Below, in pieces: positions 46,177 to 58,585 of a stretch of DNA of 64,000 nucleotides (its first letter is position 1; each line of letters starts with the position of its first letter). The notes below the pieces were generated by a model. The model did not search any database. It saw only the letters and a list, made by a program, of their open reading frames with translations, and was not told the DNA's origin. The translations under genes were made by a program, and so were the position numbers. The DNA is taken from assembly GCF_000018145.1 (NCBI RefSeq), contig NC_009952.1:377501-441500 (forward strand), in the 5' to 3' direction. Source of the DNA: Dinoroseobacter shibae DFL 12 = DSM 16493 (GTDB lineage Bacteria > Pseudomonadota > Alphaproteobacteria > Rhodobacterales > Rhodobacteraceae).

Positions 46177-47406
46177 ATGACCGCTCACAAGCTTGGCGTT
46201 CATTCGGAAACCGGAACACTGCGGCAGGTGATCATCTGCCGCCCCGGCCTGGCGCATCGGCGGCTGACGCCGGAGAATTGCGAGGAATTGCTGTTCGACG
46301 ATGTGTTCTGGGTCAAGCAGGCAAAGCAGGACCACGAGGCCTTTGGCGCCGCCATGACGCAGGAGGGGGTCGAGGTTCTGGAAACCGGCGCGCTGCTGGG
46401 GGAGACGCTGGAGATACCGGAGGCGCGCAAATGGGTGCTGGATCACCGGATTTCGGCCAATGACGTGGGCGTCGGGATGCGCAAGGACCTGCGCGACTGG
46501 ATGGACGAGTTGCCCGGTACGGAGTTGGCGACATGGCTGATCGGCGGGCTGACCGTGGGCGATGTGCCGTTCGAGGCAACGAGCATGTTCGGCGCTTACC
46601 TGGGGCGTCACGGCTTCATCCTGCCGCCCTTGCCCAACTTCCTGTTCACCCGGGACAACTCGTCCTGGGTGTATGGGGGTGTCACGCTGAACCCGATGTA
46701 TTGGCAGGCCCGCCGTCCCGAGACGCTGCTGACCGCGGCGATCTACAGGTACCACCCGAAATTCGCCGGCAAGGTCCACGAGATCTGGGCGGATCCGTTG
46801 AAGAACCACGGGCTGGCCACGCTGGAGGGTGGTGACGTGATGCCGGTGGGCAATGGTCTGGTGCTGGTCGGGATGGGCGAGCGGACCTCGCCCCAGGGCG
46901 TCGGCCTGATGGCGCAGGCGCTGTTCGGCGAGGGGCGCGCCACCCGCGTCATCGCCTGCCAGATGCCGAAATCGCGCGCGGCGATGCATCTGGATACGGT
47001 CTTCACCTTCTGCGGCGACAATATCGTCACCAGCTTCAAGGAGGTGGCCGACGAGATGACCTGCTATGACCTGCATCCCGGCGAGGGGGACAAGCCGCTG
47101 GACATGCGCCATGACACCCGGCCGATGTTCGAGGTGGTGGCCGAGGCCATGGGCTTCAAGAAGCTGAACGTGGTGCCCACCGGCGGCTCGGACCCGTTCG
47201 AGCAATCGCGCGAGCAGTGGAACGATGGCAACAACGTGCTTGCCCTGCGTCCCGGCGTGGTCATGGGCTACGACCGCAACGACGACACCAACGCGGCCCT
47301 GCGGGCCGAGGGCATCAAGGTGATCGAGCTGCCGGGCGCCGAGTTGGGCCGGGGCCGGGGCGGCAGCCGCTGCATGTCCTGCCCGACCATTCGCGACGCT
47401 GTGTAG
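46177..47406 (+). CDS. arcA: Arginine deiminase
   Basis: A 409-residue enzyme hydrolysing arginine to citrulline and ammonia. Start [27 protein letters not shown], then [21 protein letters not shown] (catalytic His/Asp region) and the C-terminal nucleophile Cys in [12 protein letters not shown]. The length is normal. A GGAAGGAA site precedes the ATG. First enzyme of the ADI pathway; arcB follows 13 bp later. Confidence 0.95.
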   Translation: MTAHKLGVHSETGTLRQVIICRPGLAHRRLTPENCEELLFDDVFWVKQAKQDHEAFGAAMTQEGVEVLETGALLGETLEIPEARKWVLDHRISANDVGVGMRKDLRDWMDELPGTELATWLIGGLTVGDVPFEATSMFGAYLGRHGFILPPLPNFLFTRDNSSWVYGGVTLNPMYWQARRPETLLTAAIYRYHPKFAGKVHEIWADPLKNHGLATLEGGDVMPVGNGLVLVGMGERTSPQGVGLMAQALFGEGRATRVIACQMPKSRAAMHLDTVFTFCGDNIVTSFKEVADEMTCYDLHPGEGDKPLDMRHDTRPMFEVVAEAMGFKKLNVVPTGGSDPFEQSREQWNDGNNVLALRPGVVMGYDRNDDTNAALRAEGIKVIELPGAELGRGRGGSRCMSCPTIRDAV

Positions 47407-47419
47407 GAGGGCAAATTCA

Positions 47420-48421
47420 ATGGCTTTCAACCTCAAGAACCGGCATTTCCTGACCCTGCGGGGTTTCACGCCCGAGGAAATCGGATTTCTGCTGAAACTG
47501 TCCGCGGATCTGAAATCGGCGAAATACGCGGGCACCGAGGTGCCGACCCTGCGGGGCAAGGAAATCGCGCTGATCTTCGAGAAGGACAGCACCCGCACCC
47601 GGGTGGGTTTCGAGGTGGCCGCCCATGATCAGGGCGCGACCGTCACCTATCTGGGGCCGTCGGGCACCCATCTGGGCAAGAAGGAAACCGTCAAGGACAC
47701 CGCCCGTGTGCTGGGCCGGGTGTATGACGCGATCGAGTATCGCGGTTTCGGCCAGGAGATCGTGCAGGAGCTGGCCGACTGGGCCGGTGTGCCGGTCTAT
47801 AACGGGCTGACGGACGAGTTTCACCCGACGCAGATCCTCGCCGATTTCCTGACCATGCAGGAGCATTGCGAAAAGCCCCTGCGCGAGGTGGCCTATTGTT
47901 TCATGGGCGACGCGGGCAACAACATGGGTGACAGCCTTCTGATCGGTGGGGCCAAGATGGGCATGGACGTGCGCCTTTGCGCGCCGCGAAGCCTGTGGCC
48001 GGTGCAGTCCATTCAGGACGAGGCGCGGGCGATCGCTGAGCATACGGGCGCGCGCGTCACGCTGACCGAGGATGTCGACAAGGCCGTCAAGGGCGTCGAT
48101 TTCGTCTATACCGATGTCTGGGTGTCGATGGGCGAGCCAGTGGAAAAATGGGCCGAGCGGATCGATCTGTTGATGCCGTACCAGGTCAACGCGGATGTGA
48201 TGGCCCGGACGGGCAATCCGCGGGTGCGGTTCATGCATTGCCTGCCGGCTTTCCACAACGCCGAGACCGAGGTCGGCTGCGACATTCAAGACAAGTTCGG
48301 GCTGGAGGCGATGGAGGTCACCGAGGAGGTGTTCGAAAGCCCCGCCTCGATCGTCTTCGACCAAGCGGAGAACCGGATGCACACGATCAAGGCGGTTCTT
48401 GTCGCCACGTTGGGGGGCTGA
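47420..48421 (+). CDS. arcB: Catabolic ornithine carbamoyltransferase
   Basis: A 333-residue enzyme which here runs in the phosphorolytic direction, turning citrulline and phosphate into ornithine and carbamoyl phosphate. Carbamoyl-phosphate site: [10 protein letters not shown]; then [12 protein letters not shown] and the HCLPAF motif with FMHC. AGGAGG lies before the ATG. arcC starts 3 bp after its stop. Confidence 0.95.
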   Translation: MAFNLKNRHFLTLRGFTPEEIGFLLKLSADLKSAKYAGTEVPTLRGKEIALIFEKDSTRTRVGFEVAAHDQGATVTYLGPSGTHLGKKETVKDTARVLGRVYDAIEYRGFGQEIVQELADWAGVPVYNGLTDEFHPTQILADFLTMQEHCEKPLREVAYCFMGDAGNNMGDSLLIGGAKMGMDVRLCAPRSLWPVQSIQDEARAIAEHTGARVTLTEDVDKAVKGVDFVYTDVWVSMGEPVEKWAERIDLLMPYQVNADVMARTGNPRVRFMHCLPAFHNAETEVGCDIQDKFGLEAMEVTEEVFESPASIVFDQAENRMHTIKAVLVATLGG

Positions 48422-48424
48422 GCC

Positions 48425-49359
48425 ATGCTGGTCGTTGCGGCATTGGGGGGCAATGCGCTCCTGAAACGGGGTGAACCGCTGACAGCGGAAAATCAGCGCA
48501 GGAACGTGCGCGAGGCGGCCGTGGCCCTGGCCCGGATCGTGCGCGCGGGGCACCGGCTGGTGGTGACCCATGGCAACGGGCCGCAGGTGGGGCTTCTGGC
48601 CTTGCAAGGCGCGGCCTACAAGCCCGAGGAGGCCTATCCGCTGGATGTTCTGGGGGCCGAGACCGGCGGCATGATCGGCTATATCATCGAGCAGGAGCTG
48701 GAAAACGCCCTGGATCACGACCGCGCGGTGGCCACGTTGCTGACCCAGATCGTCGTCGATCCCGACGACCTGGCATTTCGCGATCCGGCCAAGTTCATCG
48801 GCCCGGTCTATTCCCGCGACGAGGCCGAGGCGCGCGCCAAGGCCGTCGGGTGGACCATCGCACAGGACGGCGACAAGTGGCGCCGGGTCGTGCCGTCGCC
48901 CGCCCCCCAGGAAATTCCCGACATGCGGGTGATCCGGATGCTGCTGGAGCAGGACGTGATCGTGATCTGCGGCGGCGGGGGCGGCATTCCGGTGCTGCGC
49001 CGGGCCGATGGCAGTCTGATCGGCATCGAGGCGGTGATCGACAAGGATGCCGCCAGCGCGCTGCTGGCGCGGGAACTGGAGGCGGATGCGCTGCTGCTGC
49101 TGACGGATGTCGACGGGGTTTACCGCGATTTCGGCACCGACAGGCAGGCGCGCATCGACAGTCTGACGCCGGGGGAGGCGTTCAAGCTCAATCTGCCGGC
49201 AGGCTCGATGGGGCCCAAGATGCTCGCGGCGGCGCGGTTTGCCGCCTATGGCGGGCTTGCGGGGATCGGGCGGCTGGACGAGGCCACCGACATCCTGGAG
49301 GGGCGGGCGGGCACCCGCGTGATCCCGGATGCCACCGATGAGGGCGGGTCCGGGCGTGG

Positions 49360-49363
<4 letters not shown>
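48425..49363 (+). CDS. arcC: Carbamate kinase
   Basis: A 312-residue enzyme that makes ATP from carbamoyl phosphate and ADP, the energy step of the pathway. Motifs: LGGNALLKRGEP, THGNGPQVGLLAL, the GGGGGIPV segment, and EAVIDKDAASALLA. The stop overlaps the start of the next small gene by three bases (GTGA), linking the arc operon to the ATPase genes. Confidence 0.95.
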
Positions 49364-51408
<2,045 letters not shown>

Positions 51409-51412
<4 letters not shown>

Positions 51413-51696
51413 CGCAGAAGCCAGACAGATCCGCGGAGGATATCGGCCAGCGCGCGCGCCGGATGAAGGCCGCGCGCGACGATCCCGGTCCCAGCCCGTT
51501 GCGCGGCATCGGCACGTTCGGGATGATCGGCTGGTCCATCGCGGTGCCGACGGTGGGCGGCGTGTTCCTGGGCCTGTGGCTCGACCGCGTGGCGCCGCAG
51601 ACGTTTTCCTGGACCATCGCACTGCTTCTGGGGGGCGTGGTGCTGGGGGCGCTGATCGCCTGGAACTGGATCGGCAAGGAAGGAGACGGAAGATGA
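51409..51696 (+). CDS. atpQ: N-ATPase AtpQ (AtpI-like) protein
   Basis: A 95-residue membrane protein with two helices (GMIGWSIAVPTVGGVFLGLWL and FSWTIALLLGGVVLGALIAW). The AtpI/AtpQ family helps c-ring assembly or ion uptake. It overlaps both neighbours by four bases. Confidence 0.88.
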
Positions 51697-51998
51697 TCGG
51701 GTTGGACTGGACCCTGACGGGCCTTGGGGCATTTTTGGGAGTTCTGGCGGGGGCGGCGTTCTTCGCGGGCCTGGCCTGGGGCATGCGGATCGCGTTGCGG
51801 CGGGCGCGCCCGGCGCCGGTTCTGCTGCTCAGTGCGGGTCTGCGCATCGCGGCCTTGCTGGCGGTGGGCTATTGGGTCGCGGGGGAGGGCGGGACATCCA
51901 TGTTGCTGGGCTTTGCGGGAGGTTTCCTTGTGGCGCGGGTGTGCATCCTCATGCTGGCGCGGCGGCCGGTCCCGGAGGAGGCGGCGCGATGGAACTGA
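51693..51998 (+). CDS. atpR: N-ATPase AtpR protein
   Basis: A 101-residue membrane protein with three hydrophobic helices (GLGAFLGVLAGAAFFAGLAWGM, LLLSAGLRIAALLAVGYWVA and MLLGFAGGFLVARVCILML). AtpR is unique to N-ATPase operons. ATG 51693 overlaps atpQ by four bases and atpB starts before its stop. Confidence 0.85.
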   Translation: MIGLDWTLTGLGAFLGVLAGAAFFAGLAWGMRIALRRARPAPVLLLSAGLRIAALLAVGYWVAGEGGTSMLLGFAGGFLVARVCILMLARRPVPEEAARWN

Positions 51999-52678
51999 CC
52001 CCCGATACCAATATCGTCTTCGCGCCTTGGGGCTTCGGCATCAATGCCACGATCGTCAACACCTGGATCATCATGGCGGTTCTGACCGGGACCGCGGCGC
52101 TGGTGACCCGTAACCTGCGCCCGGACGTGCCGCCGAACCGATGGCGCACGACGCTGGAAGTGATCGTCGGGGGCATCGTCGGCCAGATCGCCGAGATCAC
52201 CGAGCGGCGCGACCCGCGCATCCTGTATTTCAGCGGCACATTGTTTCTGTTCATCGTCACCGCAAACCTGCTGACGGTGGTGCCGGGCTTCGACACGCCC
52301 ACCGCGTCGCTGTCGACCACGGTGGCGCTGGCGTTGTCGGTGCTGATCGCGGTGCCGCTGTTCGGGATCGGCAGCCGGGGACTGGGCGGCTACCTGCGCA
52401 CCTATCTGGAGCCGTCGGTGATCATGCTGCCCTTCAACATCATTTCGGAGGTGTCGCGGGGCATCTCGCTGGCCATCCGGCTTTACGGGAACATCATGTC
52501 CGGCGCGGTGATCGCCGCGATCCTGCTGGGTGTCGCGCCGTTCTTCTTCCCGGTGGTGATGGACATGCTGGGCCTGCTCACCGGCGTGATCCAGGCCTAC
52601 ATCTTCGCGATCCTCGCCACTGTCTACATCTCGTCGGCCACGGCCGCGACGCCGAAACCGCCCAAGGAGGCCCCATGA
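51989..52678 (+). CDS. atpB: N-ATPase a subunit
   Basis: A 229-residue Fo stator. The essential Arg is in the segment SLAIRLYGNIMSG; the C-terminal helix reads IQAYIFAILATVYISSA, with the Gln and Tyr usual there. The start overlaps atpR by ten bases and the end overlaps atpE by four (ATGA). Confidence 0.93.
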   Translation: MELTPDTNIVFAPWGFGINATIVNTWIIMAVLTGTAALVTRNLRPDVPPNRWRTTLEVIVGGIVGQIAEITERRDPRILYFSGTLFLFIVTANLLTVVPGFDTPTASLSTTVALALSVLIAVPLFGIGSRGLGGYLRTYLEPSVIMLPFNIISEVSRGISLAIRLYGNIMSGAVIAAILLGVAPFFFPVVMDMLGLLTGVIQAYIFAILATVYISSATAATPKPPKEAP

Positions 52679-52965
52679 CCGATCTTGCCATCATTGCCGC
52701 CGTGTCCATCTTCACCGCCGGGTTGACCATCGCCATCGGCGCCATCGGCCCGGCGCTTGGCGAGGGGCGCGCGGCGTCGACCGCCCTGAGCGCCATCGCG
52801 CAGCAGCCCGACGCGGCCTCGACCCTGTCGCGGACATTGTTCGTCAGCCTTGCGATGATCGAATCCACCGCGATCTACTGCTTCGTGGTGGCGATGATCC
52901 TGATCTTCGCCAACCCGTTCTGGGAGGCCGCGCTGGAGGCTGCCACCGTCGGCGCCGGAGGCTAG
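52675..52965 (+). CDS. atpE: N-ATPase c subunit
   Basis: A 96-residue two-helix rotor protein. The ion site can be read: Glu30 in GPALGEGRAAS on helix 1 and Glu63-Ser64-Thr65...Tyr68 in MIESTAIYCFV on helix 2. The E-S-T-x2-Y pattern resembles sodium-binding c subunits, and a second carboxylate on helix 1 is a known N-ATPase feature. It is followed by atpF after four bases. Confidence 0.93.
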   Translation: MTDLAIIAAVSIFTAGLTIAIGAIGPALGEGRAASTALSAIAQQPDAASTLSRTLFVSLAMIESTAIYCFVVAMILIFANPFWEAALEAATVGAGG

Positions 52966-52969
52966 GGCC

Positions 52970-53737
52970 ATGTCGATCGACTGGATCACGGTGGCGGCGC
53001 AGATCGTCAACTTCCTGCTGCTGATCTGGCTGCTCAAGCGGTTTCTCTATCGTCCCATCCTGGACGGGATCGACGCGCGGGAGGCCGAGATCGCCGCCCG
53101 GATGGGGGAGGCCGCGGCCGTGCGCCAACAGGCGGAGGCGCGAGAGACCGAGTACGAGGCCCGCATCGCCCAGCTGTCATCGAGCCGGGCCGAGCTGCTG
53201 GAGGAGGCCCGCCGCGCGGCCGAGGCGGAACGGGACGCGTTGCTGAGCAAGGCCCGCGCACGGCTGGAGGAGGAGCAGGCCGAGCGTGCCGCGCACCGCG
53301 CCGAGGAGGCCGCGCGGCATCGTGCCGACCTGCAGCGGCGCGGGGCCGAGGCGCTGCTTGCGCTGACCCGCAAGGCGCTGCGCGATCTGGCCGACGAGGG
53401 GCTGGAGCGGCGCATCGTGCTGCAGGCCGCCGGGCGCCTGGCGGATATGGGGGATGATCTGCGCGAGGCCGCCGGAGACGCGCGGCAGGCCGTGGCCCTG
53501 ACCCGCGATCCCCTGCCAGAGGAGGTGCAAGCGCGCCTGCGATCGGATCTCGGCGATGTGCTGGAGGGTGTGAGCCTGCGGTTCGAGGTCGATCCCGGGC
53601 AGTCGCCTGGTCTCAACCTGCGGCTGGGGGGCGCGCAGCTCGGCTGGACGGTGGACAGTTATCTCAACGGGTTGGAGGCGACCCTGGCGGAGGCCGCCGG
53701 GCGGCCCGCGCGCAGGGGGGGTCACGATGCGGCATGA
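52970..53737 (+). CDS. atpF: N-ATPase b subunit, long form
   Basis: A 255-residue protein: an N-terminal membrane helix ([21 protein letters not shown]) with the usual [15 protein letters not shown] start of the stalk, then a long coiled coil rich in Ala, Glu and Arg, and a C-terminal domain ([23 protein letters not shown]) that resembles the end of delta subunits. N-ATPase operons lack a separate delta gene, and the length supports a fused role. Confidence 0.9.
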   Translation: MSIDWITVAAQIVNFLLLIWLLKRFLYRPILDGIDAREAEIAARMGEAAAVRQQAEARETEYEARIAQLSSSRAELLEEARRAAEAERDALLSKARARLEEEQAERAAHRAEEAARHRADLQRRGAEALLALTRKALRDLADEGLERRIVLQAAGRLADMGDDLREAAGDARQAVALTRDPLPEEVQARLRSDLGDVLEGVSLRFEVDPGQSPGLNLRLGGAQLGWTVDSYLNGLEATLAEAAGRPARRGGHDAA

Positions 53738-55256
53738 CACCGATCCCCGGCCCAGCACGGCCGATCTGATCGACGCGGTGCTGGACGCGCCGCCGCCGCG
53801 CCCCGAGGTCAGCGAGGTGGGCCGCGTGGCCGAGCTTGGCGACGGGATCGCCATCGTGACCGGCCTCGCCCGGGCGCTGGCCGACGAGGTGCTCGATTTC
53901 GCCTCGGGTGTTTCGGGGATCGTGTTCGACCTGGAACCGGGGCGCCTGGGCGTGGTGCTGCTGGGCCCGTCGCAGAACGTCGCCATGGGCGAGGATGTGC
54001 GCCGCACGGGCCGCGTGGTGAGTGTGCCGGTCGGCCCTGCCACGCTGGGCCGGGTTGTCGATGCCCTGGGGCGGCCGCGCGACGAGCGCGACCCGGTGAC
54101 GGACAGTCCGCTGGCACCGGTGGAGGCCGAGGCCCCCGATATCCTGTCGCGCACGCCGGTGTCGCGCCCGCTCGCCACCGGGCTGAAGGCGGTGGATGCC
54201 GCCGTGCCGGTAGGGCTGGGCCAGCGGCAATTGATCATCGGCGACCGGCAGACCGGCAAGACCTCGATCGCGGTGGATACGATCCTCAACCAGAAGGATA
54301 CCGGCGTGATCTGCATCTATTGCGCCATCGGTCAGCGCGGCGATGCCGTGGCCAAGGTGATCGGCGCGCTGCAGGGCGGCGAGATGTTGGGGCAAACGGT
54401 GGTCATCGCGGCAGGCGACGAGGACGCGCCGGGGCTGGCCTATATCGCGCCTTATGCGGCGATGTCCGTGGCCGAAAGCTTCGCCGCGCAGGGGCGTGAC
54501 GTGCTGGTCGTGCTGGACGATCTGACCCATCACGCGCGCACCTATCGCGAGCTGTCGCTGCTTCTGCGGCGCCCGCCGGGACGCGAGGCGTTCCCGGGCG
54601 ACATCTTCTATGTTCATGCGCGGCTGCTGGAGCGGGCGGGGCAGTTCGGGGAAGGGGCGGGATCGATCACGGCGCTGCCGGTGGTCGAGACCCAGGCCGA
54701 GAACCTGTCGGCCTATATCCCCACCAACCTGATTTCGATCACCGATGGCCAGATCTACCTCTCGCCCAAGCTGGTACGCACGAACCAGTTCCCAGCGGTC
54801 GATCTGGGCGTCTCGGTCAGCCGGGTGGGCGGCAAGGCGCAGGCGCGTGCCTTTCGCGCGGTGGGGGGCAACCTGCGGGTCACGCTGTCGCAGTTCGAGG
54901 AGCTGGAGGAATTCGCCCGCTTCGGCACGCGGCTCGATGAGGACACCCGCGCGCGGCTGGCGCGGGGCGGGGCGGTGCGCAATGCCCTGCGCCAGGCCGA
55001 ACGCGACCCGATGGCCGCCCACGAGCAGCTTGCCGTGCTGGTCGCGGCCATGGAGGGGCTGCTCGACGGGATGGACGAGGCCGCGGCGGGGGCCGCGATG
55101 CAGGCCATTCGCGCGGCGATCCGCGCCGCGGATGGCGGACTGCCCGAGATCATTGCCGGGGACGAAAAGCTGACCGAGGACGCGCGCGGGCATATCCTTG
55201 CAACCGCCCGTGCGGCCCTGGCGCAGACGGGACGGGGCGATGGCGCAGACGCTTGA
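53727..55256 (+). CDS. atpA: N-ATPase alpha subunit
   Basis: A 509-residue regulatory alpha subunit. Walker A is GDRQTGKTS (about residues 172-180), then the block [29 protein letters not shown] (Walker B), [15 protein letters not shown] and the [17 protein letters not shown]-like segment. It overlaps atpF by 11 bases and atpG by 17. Confidence 0.95.
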   Translation: MRHDTDPRPSTADLIDAVLDAPPPRPEVSEVGRVAELGDGIAIVTGLARALADEVLDFASGVSGIVFDLEPGRLGVVLLGPSQNVAMGEDVRRTGRVVSVPVGPATLGRVVDALGRPRDERDPVTDSPLAPVEAEAPDILSRTPVSRPLATGLKAVDAAVPVGLGQRQLIIGDRQTGKTSIAVDTILNQKDTGVICIYCAIGQRGDAVAKVIGALQGGEMLGQTVVIAAGDEDAPGLAYIAPYAAMSVAESFAAQGRDVLVVLDDLTHHARTYRELSLLLRRPPGREAFPGDIFYVHARLLERAGQFGEGAGSITALPVVETQAENLSAYIPTNLISITDGQIYLSPKLVRTNQFPAVDLGVSVSRVGGKAQARAFRAVGGNLRVTLSQFEELEEFARFGTRLDEDTRARLARGGAVRNALRQAERDPMAAHEQLAVLVAAMEGLLDGMDEAAAGAAMQAIRAAIRAADGGLPEIIAGDEKLTEDARGHILATARAALAQTGRGDGADA

Positions 55257-56187
55257 ACGGCTCACGGGCCGCACCGAAACGATGCGCGGCATCCGCAGCA
55301 TCGTGCGGACGATGAAGACCATGTCGGCCATCAACGCGCTGCCCTATGAGCAGGCGGCCGATGCCATCGAGGCGTATCGCGACACGGCGATCCTCGGGTT
55401 CCGGGCCTTCGTGCGCAGTCACGGGCCCTTGCCGCGGGATGCCGCCACGGCGGGACAGCCGGTCGTGATCGCCTTCGGGTCGGACCACGGTTTGTGCGGT
55501 AATTACAACGAGCTTGTGGCACAACAGGTGGATCGCACCCGTCGCACCGATGTGGAGACGACGGTGATCTGCGTCGGCGCGCAGATGGAAGATGCGCTGG
55601 CGGGCCTCGGGATCGTTCCGGCAACGACACTCTTGCCGCCCGCCAATGCCGACGGGCTGGGGCGGCTGGCCGGCCGCCTGATTGCCCTGCTGGACGAGAT
55701 CCGCGCCGCGCAGCCCGATGGACAGATCAACGTGACCCTCGTGTTCACCCAGCGCGCCGAGCACGGCCAGCAATCGCCGGTGTCCAGGCGGCTCCTGCCG
55801 CTCGACCCGGAACTGACGGACGGGTTCGCGCGCCAGCCCTGGCGCTCGCGCAGCTTGCCGCGCTTCACCCTTGCGCCCGAGCAACTTCTGGCGGCCCTGA
55901 TCCGCAGCTTCCTGTTTGCGGAAATCTTCCGCGCCGCCGCTGAAGCCATGGTGACCGAGAACGCCGCGCGGCTGGCGCGGATGCAGCAGGCCGAACGTTC
56001 GGTCGACGAGCGTCTGGAGGAGCTGACCGCCGAGATGCGGTCGGTGCGCCAGAGCGAGATCACCACCGAGCTTCTGGACGTGATCATCGGGTTCGAGGCG
56101 ATCAAGGGACGTCACCTGCGCAAGCCGAAAGGCCGCGGGGCGCGACAGGAAGGTCCGGACGAAAACGCCTCGGATCAGGGGCGTTAA
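55240..56187 (+). CDS. atpG: N-ATPase gamma subunit
   Basis: A 315-residue central shaft protein. The N-terminal helix [24 protein letters not shown] and the block [15 protein letters not shown] are typical; the C-terminal helix is [30 protein letters not shown]. The last gene of the operon. An Fnr-type box with one mismatch overlaps its 3' end (56184-56197). Confidence 0.93.
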   Translation: MAQTLERLTGRTETMRGIRSIVRTMKTMSAINALPYEQAADAIEAYRDTAILGFRAFVRSHGPLPRDAATAGQPVVIAFGSDHGLCGNYNELVAQQVDRTRRTDVETTVICVGAQMEDALAGLGIVPATTLLPPANADGLGRLAGRLIALLDEIRAAQPDGQINVTLVFTQRAEHGQQSPVSRRLLPLDPELTDGFARQPWRSRSLPRFTLAPEQLLAALIRSFLFAEIFRAAAEAMVTENAARLARMQQAERSVDERLEELTAEMRSVRQSEITTELLDVIIGFEAIKGRHLRKPKGRGARQEGPDENASDQGR

Positions 56188-56197
56188 CCCGGATCGA
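56184..56197. promoter_or_regulatory. Fnr/Dnr-type box, one mismatch
   Basis: TTAAC-CCGG-ATCGA differs from TTRAY-N4-RTYAA only at the second-last base. It lies about 30-80 bp upstream of the broken baeRF-like gene, which may have been its target. Confidence 0.4.
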
Positions 56198-56224
56198 TGA
56201 CGTGCCGGGGTGTTTGACCTAGGG

Positions 56225-56938
56225 ATGTCATCAGCACCGCAACTCTCAGTCACGGAAAGACACAAGATGCTCTATGTCGACCTGCCTAGCCCCGCCGAAA
56301 TCGGCCATCTCGACCTGCGCCGGTTGGATGGATTTGTATCGGTCTACTTGCCGACCACGCCGCTGACGGAAGACATCCGCCAGCGCCGCACGCGGCTGAA
56401 ACAGCTCGAGGACGAGGCGGTGAGCCGACAGGAAGCATCGGGGCTTGAAAAGCTTAGGATCTGGCCGCTGGAAGAGCATTTCGAGACCGTGCTGGAGGAT
56501 GACGATTTCTAGGCGCATCAGGCCCACAGCCTCGCGATCTTCGCCATGCCGAAGCATCTTCGGACCTATCGATTGCCAAGCGATTTGGCCGTGACCGAGC
56601 AGGCGACGGCGCTGGTCCGGTCGCTCGGAACCATCGCGGTGCTCCACCGGGGCATCGAAACCTCGCCTGACCGCATGAGCGATGCGGACCTGGTGCGGGC
56701 AACGTCCTTCGGGTGTGTGCATACCCTCATGGTGGATATCGACAGCATGGTTGCCAGCACGGTGTACGAGACGACAGGGGCTGTCAGCTGCCGGCCAGAG
56801 GGCATGGTGGGCGATTACGGCGTGCGGGACGAGATTGCCGGCCTCGCCTTGCGGACCGGCGCGCGGGTTCTTGCGGTGCGCGAAAAGGAGATTCCTAGCG
56901 GCAAACTTATCGCGGCAATCCTGCGATGCTCGGTTTGA
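56225..56938 (+). pseudogene. baeRF-family (release-factor-like) protein, broken
   Basis: An open frame of 96 codons (or 82 from ATG 56267, MLYVDLPSPAEIGHLD) ends at TAG 56510-56512 in the middle of LEDDDF|AHQAHSLAIF. The same frame continues as LRTYRLPSDL and then jumps to a C-terminal block (GCVHTLMVDIDSMVASTVYE, ARVLAVREKEIPSGKLIAAILR). As I recall the family, these end pieces are normally separated by about 150 residues, so there is both a nonsense codon and an internal deletion. The family has an archaeo-eukaryotic release factor 1 fold. Confidence 0.7.
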
Positions 56939-57068
56939 TTGGGGAGGGCCGGGGTCGTGCGGATGTCGGCCCGGTTCGGCGGCTCTCATTGTCCCAGGTT
57001 AAACCGATTGTTTTTTTCGGCGGTACATTATCTTGGAACGGGTCGCGTTCAAGTTCGGGAGACTTGCC

Positions 57069-57479
57069 ATGCTGGTGAGCCGCATCATGCGTAAACCGGT
57101 GATGACCGTCGCACCGGAGGCATCGGTGCAGACCGCCGCTGCTCTGATGGCAAATCTGGACATCGGCGCCCTGGCGGTCGTTGACGATGGGCGGCCGGTG
57201 GGCATTCTGACGGATCGCGACATCGTGGTGAGACATGCTGCGAAGGCGGGCACCGATGCGCTGGTGGGGACGGTCATGACACCCTGTGTGGTGACGTGCC
57301 GTTCCGACCAGACCATCGAACGGGCCGCGCATCTGATGGCGGATCGGCAAATCCGCAGGCTCGTGGTGCTGGATGCCGATAACAGGGTCGTCGGCTTGCT
57401 GTCGCTGGGCGATATCGCCAATGACGCCAGCGAGGAACTGGCCGGTCAGACACTTGGCGAGATCGTCGAAACCCGATAG
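57069..57479 (+). CDS. CBS domain pair protein
   Basis: 136 residues with two CBS domains: MRKPVMTVAPEASVQTAAALM...GILTDRDIV and VMTPCVVTCRSDQTIERAAHLMADRQIRRLVVLD...GLLSLGDI. Such stand-alone pairs bind adenine nucleotides and sense energy state. I chose ATG 57069; the longer frame begins 36 bases earlier. It lies between the N-ATPase region and a convergent Crp/Fnr gene. Confidence 0.88.
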   Translation: MLVSRIMRKPVMTVAPEASVQTAAALMANLDIGALAVVDDGRPVGILTDRDIVVRHAAKAGTDALVGTVMTPCVVTCRSDQTIERAAHLMADRQIRRLVVLDADNRVVGLLSLGDIANDASEELAGQTLGEIVETR

Positions 57480-57480
57480 C

Positions 57481-58224
57481 TCAGGGCGCGCGCCGCGCGA
57501 TGATCTCGTTGCGAAAACTCGCCAGATCGAGACCGGCCAGCGCGCATAGGGCGTCGATGTCGCACAGGTCGATCTCGGGCGGGGCCGGATAGGCCACGAT
57601 TCCCTCGCGTTCGAAGCGCCGCAGCGTCCGGTTGACATGGACGTTGCTCATGCCAGTGAATTCGCCTAGCTTGTGCTGCGTCATGGGAAAGGCGAACCGG
57701 GTGCCGCTGGTCATCCCGACCGCTTCGAGGCGGACGAAGAATTCCAGCAAGGCATAGGCGATACGGTTCGCGGCACTGCCCTTTCCCACCCGCAATAGCA
57801 ACTCGGATGTGCGCGATTGCATCCGGACAATTTCGGCGGCCATCAGTTCGCGCAGCCTCGCCATCTCCGGCTCGGGGCCGTTGACTCGCCCCGGCCCGAT
57901 ATTGATGAAGCGCGCGTCGCTCAGGGTTTCGACCGAAAAGGCGGCCAGCGGTGCATTGGCAGCGCCAATCAGCGCAAAATCCCCGGGCAGAAGGATGTCG
58001 ATGATCTGCGATTCGCCATCGGGCAGCATTTTCGAGAAGGCGACCCATCCCTCCAGCAGAAGCATCGCATGATCCGCGAAGTCGTCCTCGCGGATGACGG
58101 CCTTGCCCCGGCGCGCGGTGTGGATTTGCGGATGCGGCTGGACGCGCAGGAAGAGGTCGATCAATGTCGGAACATGTCGTCCGACGGGCCCGTGCAAAAG
58201 CCCGGCGCGGGGTTCAGGTGCCAT
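57481..58224 (-). CDS. Crp/Fnr-family regulator
   Basis: A 247-residue regulator. The cyclic-nucleotide-like N-domain (GKAVIREDDFADHAMLLLEGWVAFSKML then DILLPGDFALIGA) is followed by a Crp-type winged helix (FPMTQHKLGEFTGMSNVHVNRTLRRFEREGIV). There is no Fnr-type Cys cluster, so it does not sense oxygen by an iron-sulfur cluster; it may be a Dnr/other-type member. I chose ATG 58224 (MAPEPR) over 58269. It may bind the boxes in 39.4-56.2 kb, but that is inference. Confidence 0.85.
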   Translation of the reverse strand: MAPEPRAGLLHGPVGRHVPTLIDLFLRVQPHPQIHTARRGKAVIREDDFADHAMLLLEGWVAFSKMLPDGESQIIDILLPGDFALIGAANAPLAAFSVETLSDARFINIGPGRVNGPEPEMARLRELMAAEIVRMQSRTSELLLRVGKGSAANRIAYALLEFFVRLEAVGMTSGTRFAFPMTQHKLGEFTGMSNVHVNRTLRRFEREGIVAYPAPPEIDLCDIDALCALAGLDLASFRNEIIARRAP

Positions 58225-58585
58225 GGATCCCGAGCCGTGAAGGAGAAGGGAGCGGGCGCGAGAAGTCATAAATTACGATCATCGCGCAGACTAACAGTCC
58301 CGCCAGGTTTTGACCAGAATGTCAATTGAGAGATGCGCGGCCTCAGAGGCGCCTCTTTCATTTGAGCTCCGCAAGGTCTCCACTCGGCAGGCCTTGACCG
58401 CAACTCTATCAACGGGAAGAAACACGAACGGCCTCTACAGCTGAACGGCTCGGATCTGGGGCCCGGAGAAATCACGGCCAACCCGCCCCATACTGGGACC
58501 AGAAACGGGGGGCGAACTCCCTAGTGGATCACAGCGCTCCTCATTCCGAGAAACTTGACGAGGCAAACTCCTGGACAGTACCGCA
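58225..58585. other. Divergent promoter region between regulator and kinase
   Basis: No gene. A TTGAC-CAGAAT-GTCAA inverted repeat lies at 58310-58325, with a 6-base spacer instead of the 4 of Fnr boxes. The position between the two divergent starts fits an operator. Confidence 0.4.

Noticed and set aside
44671-47598. A 975-residue minus-strand frame opposite arcD and arcA
   Set aside because: Antisense shadow of strongly supported genes in GC-rich DNA; His/Arg/Gly-rich with no domain features.
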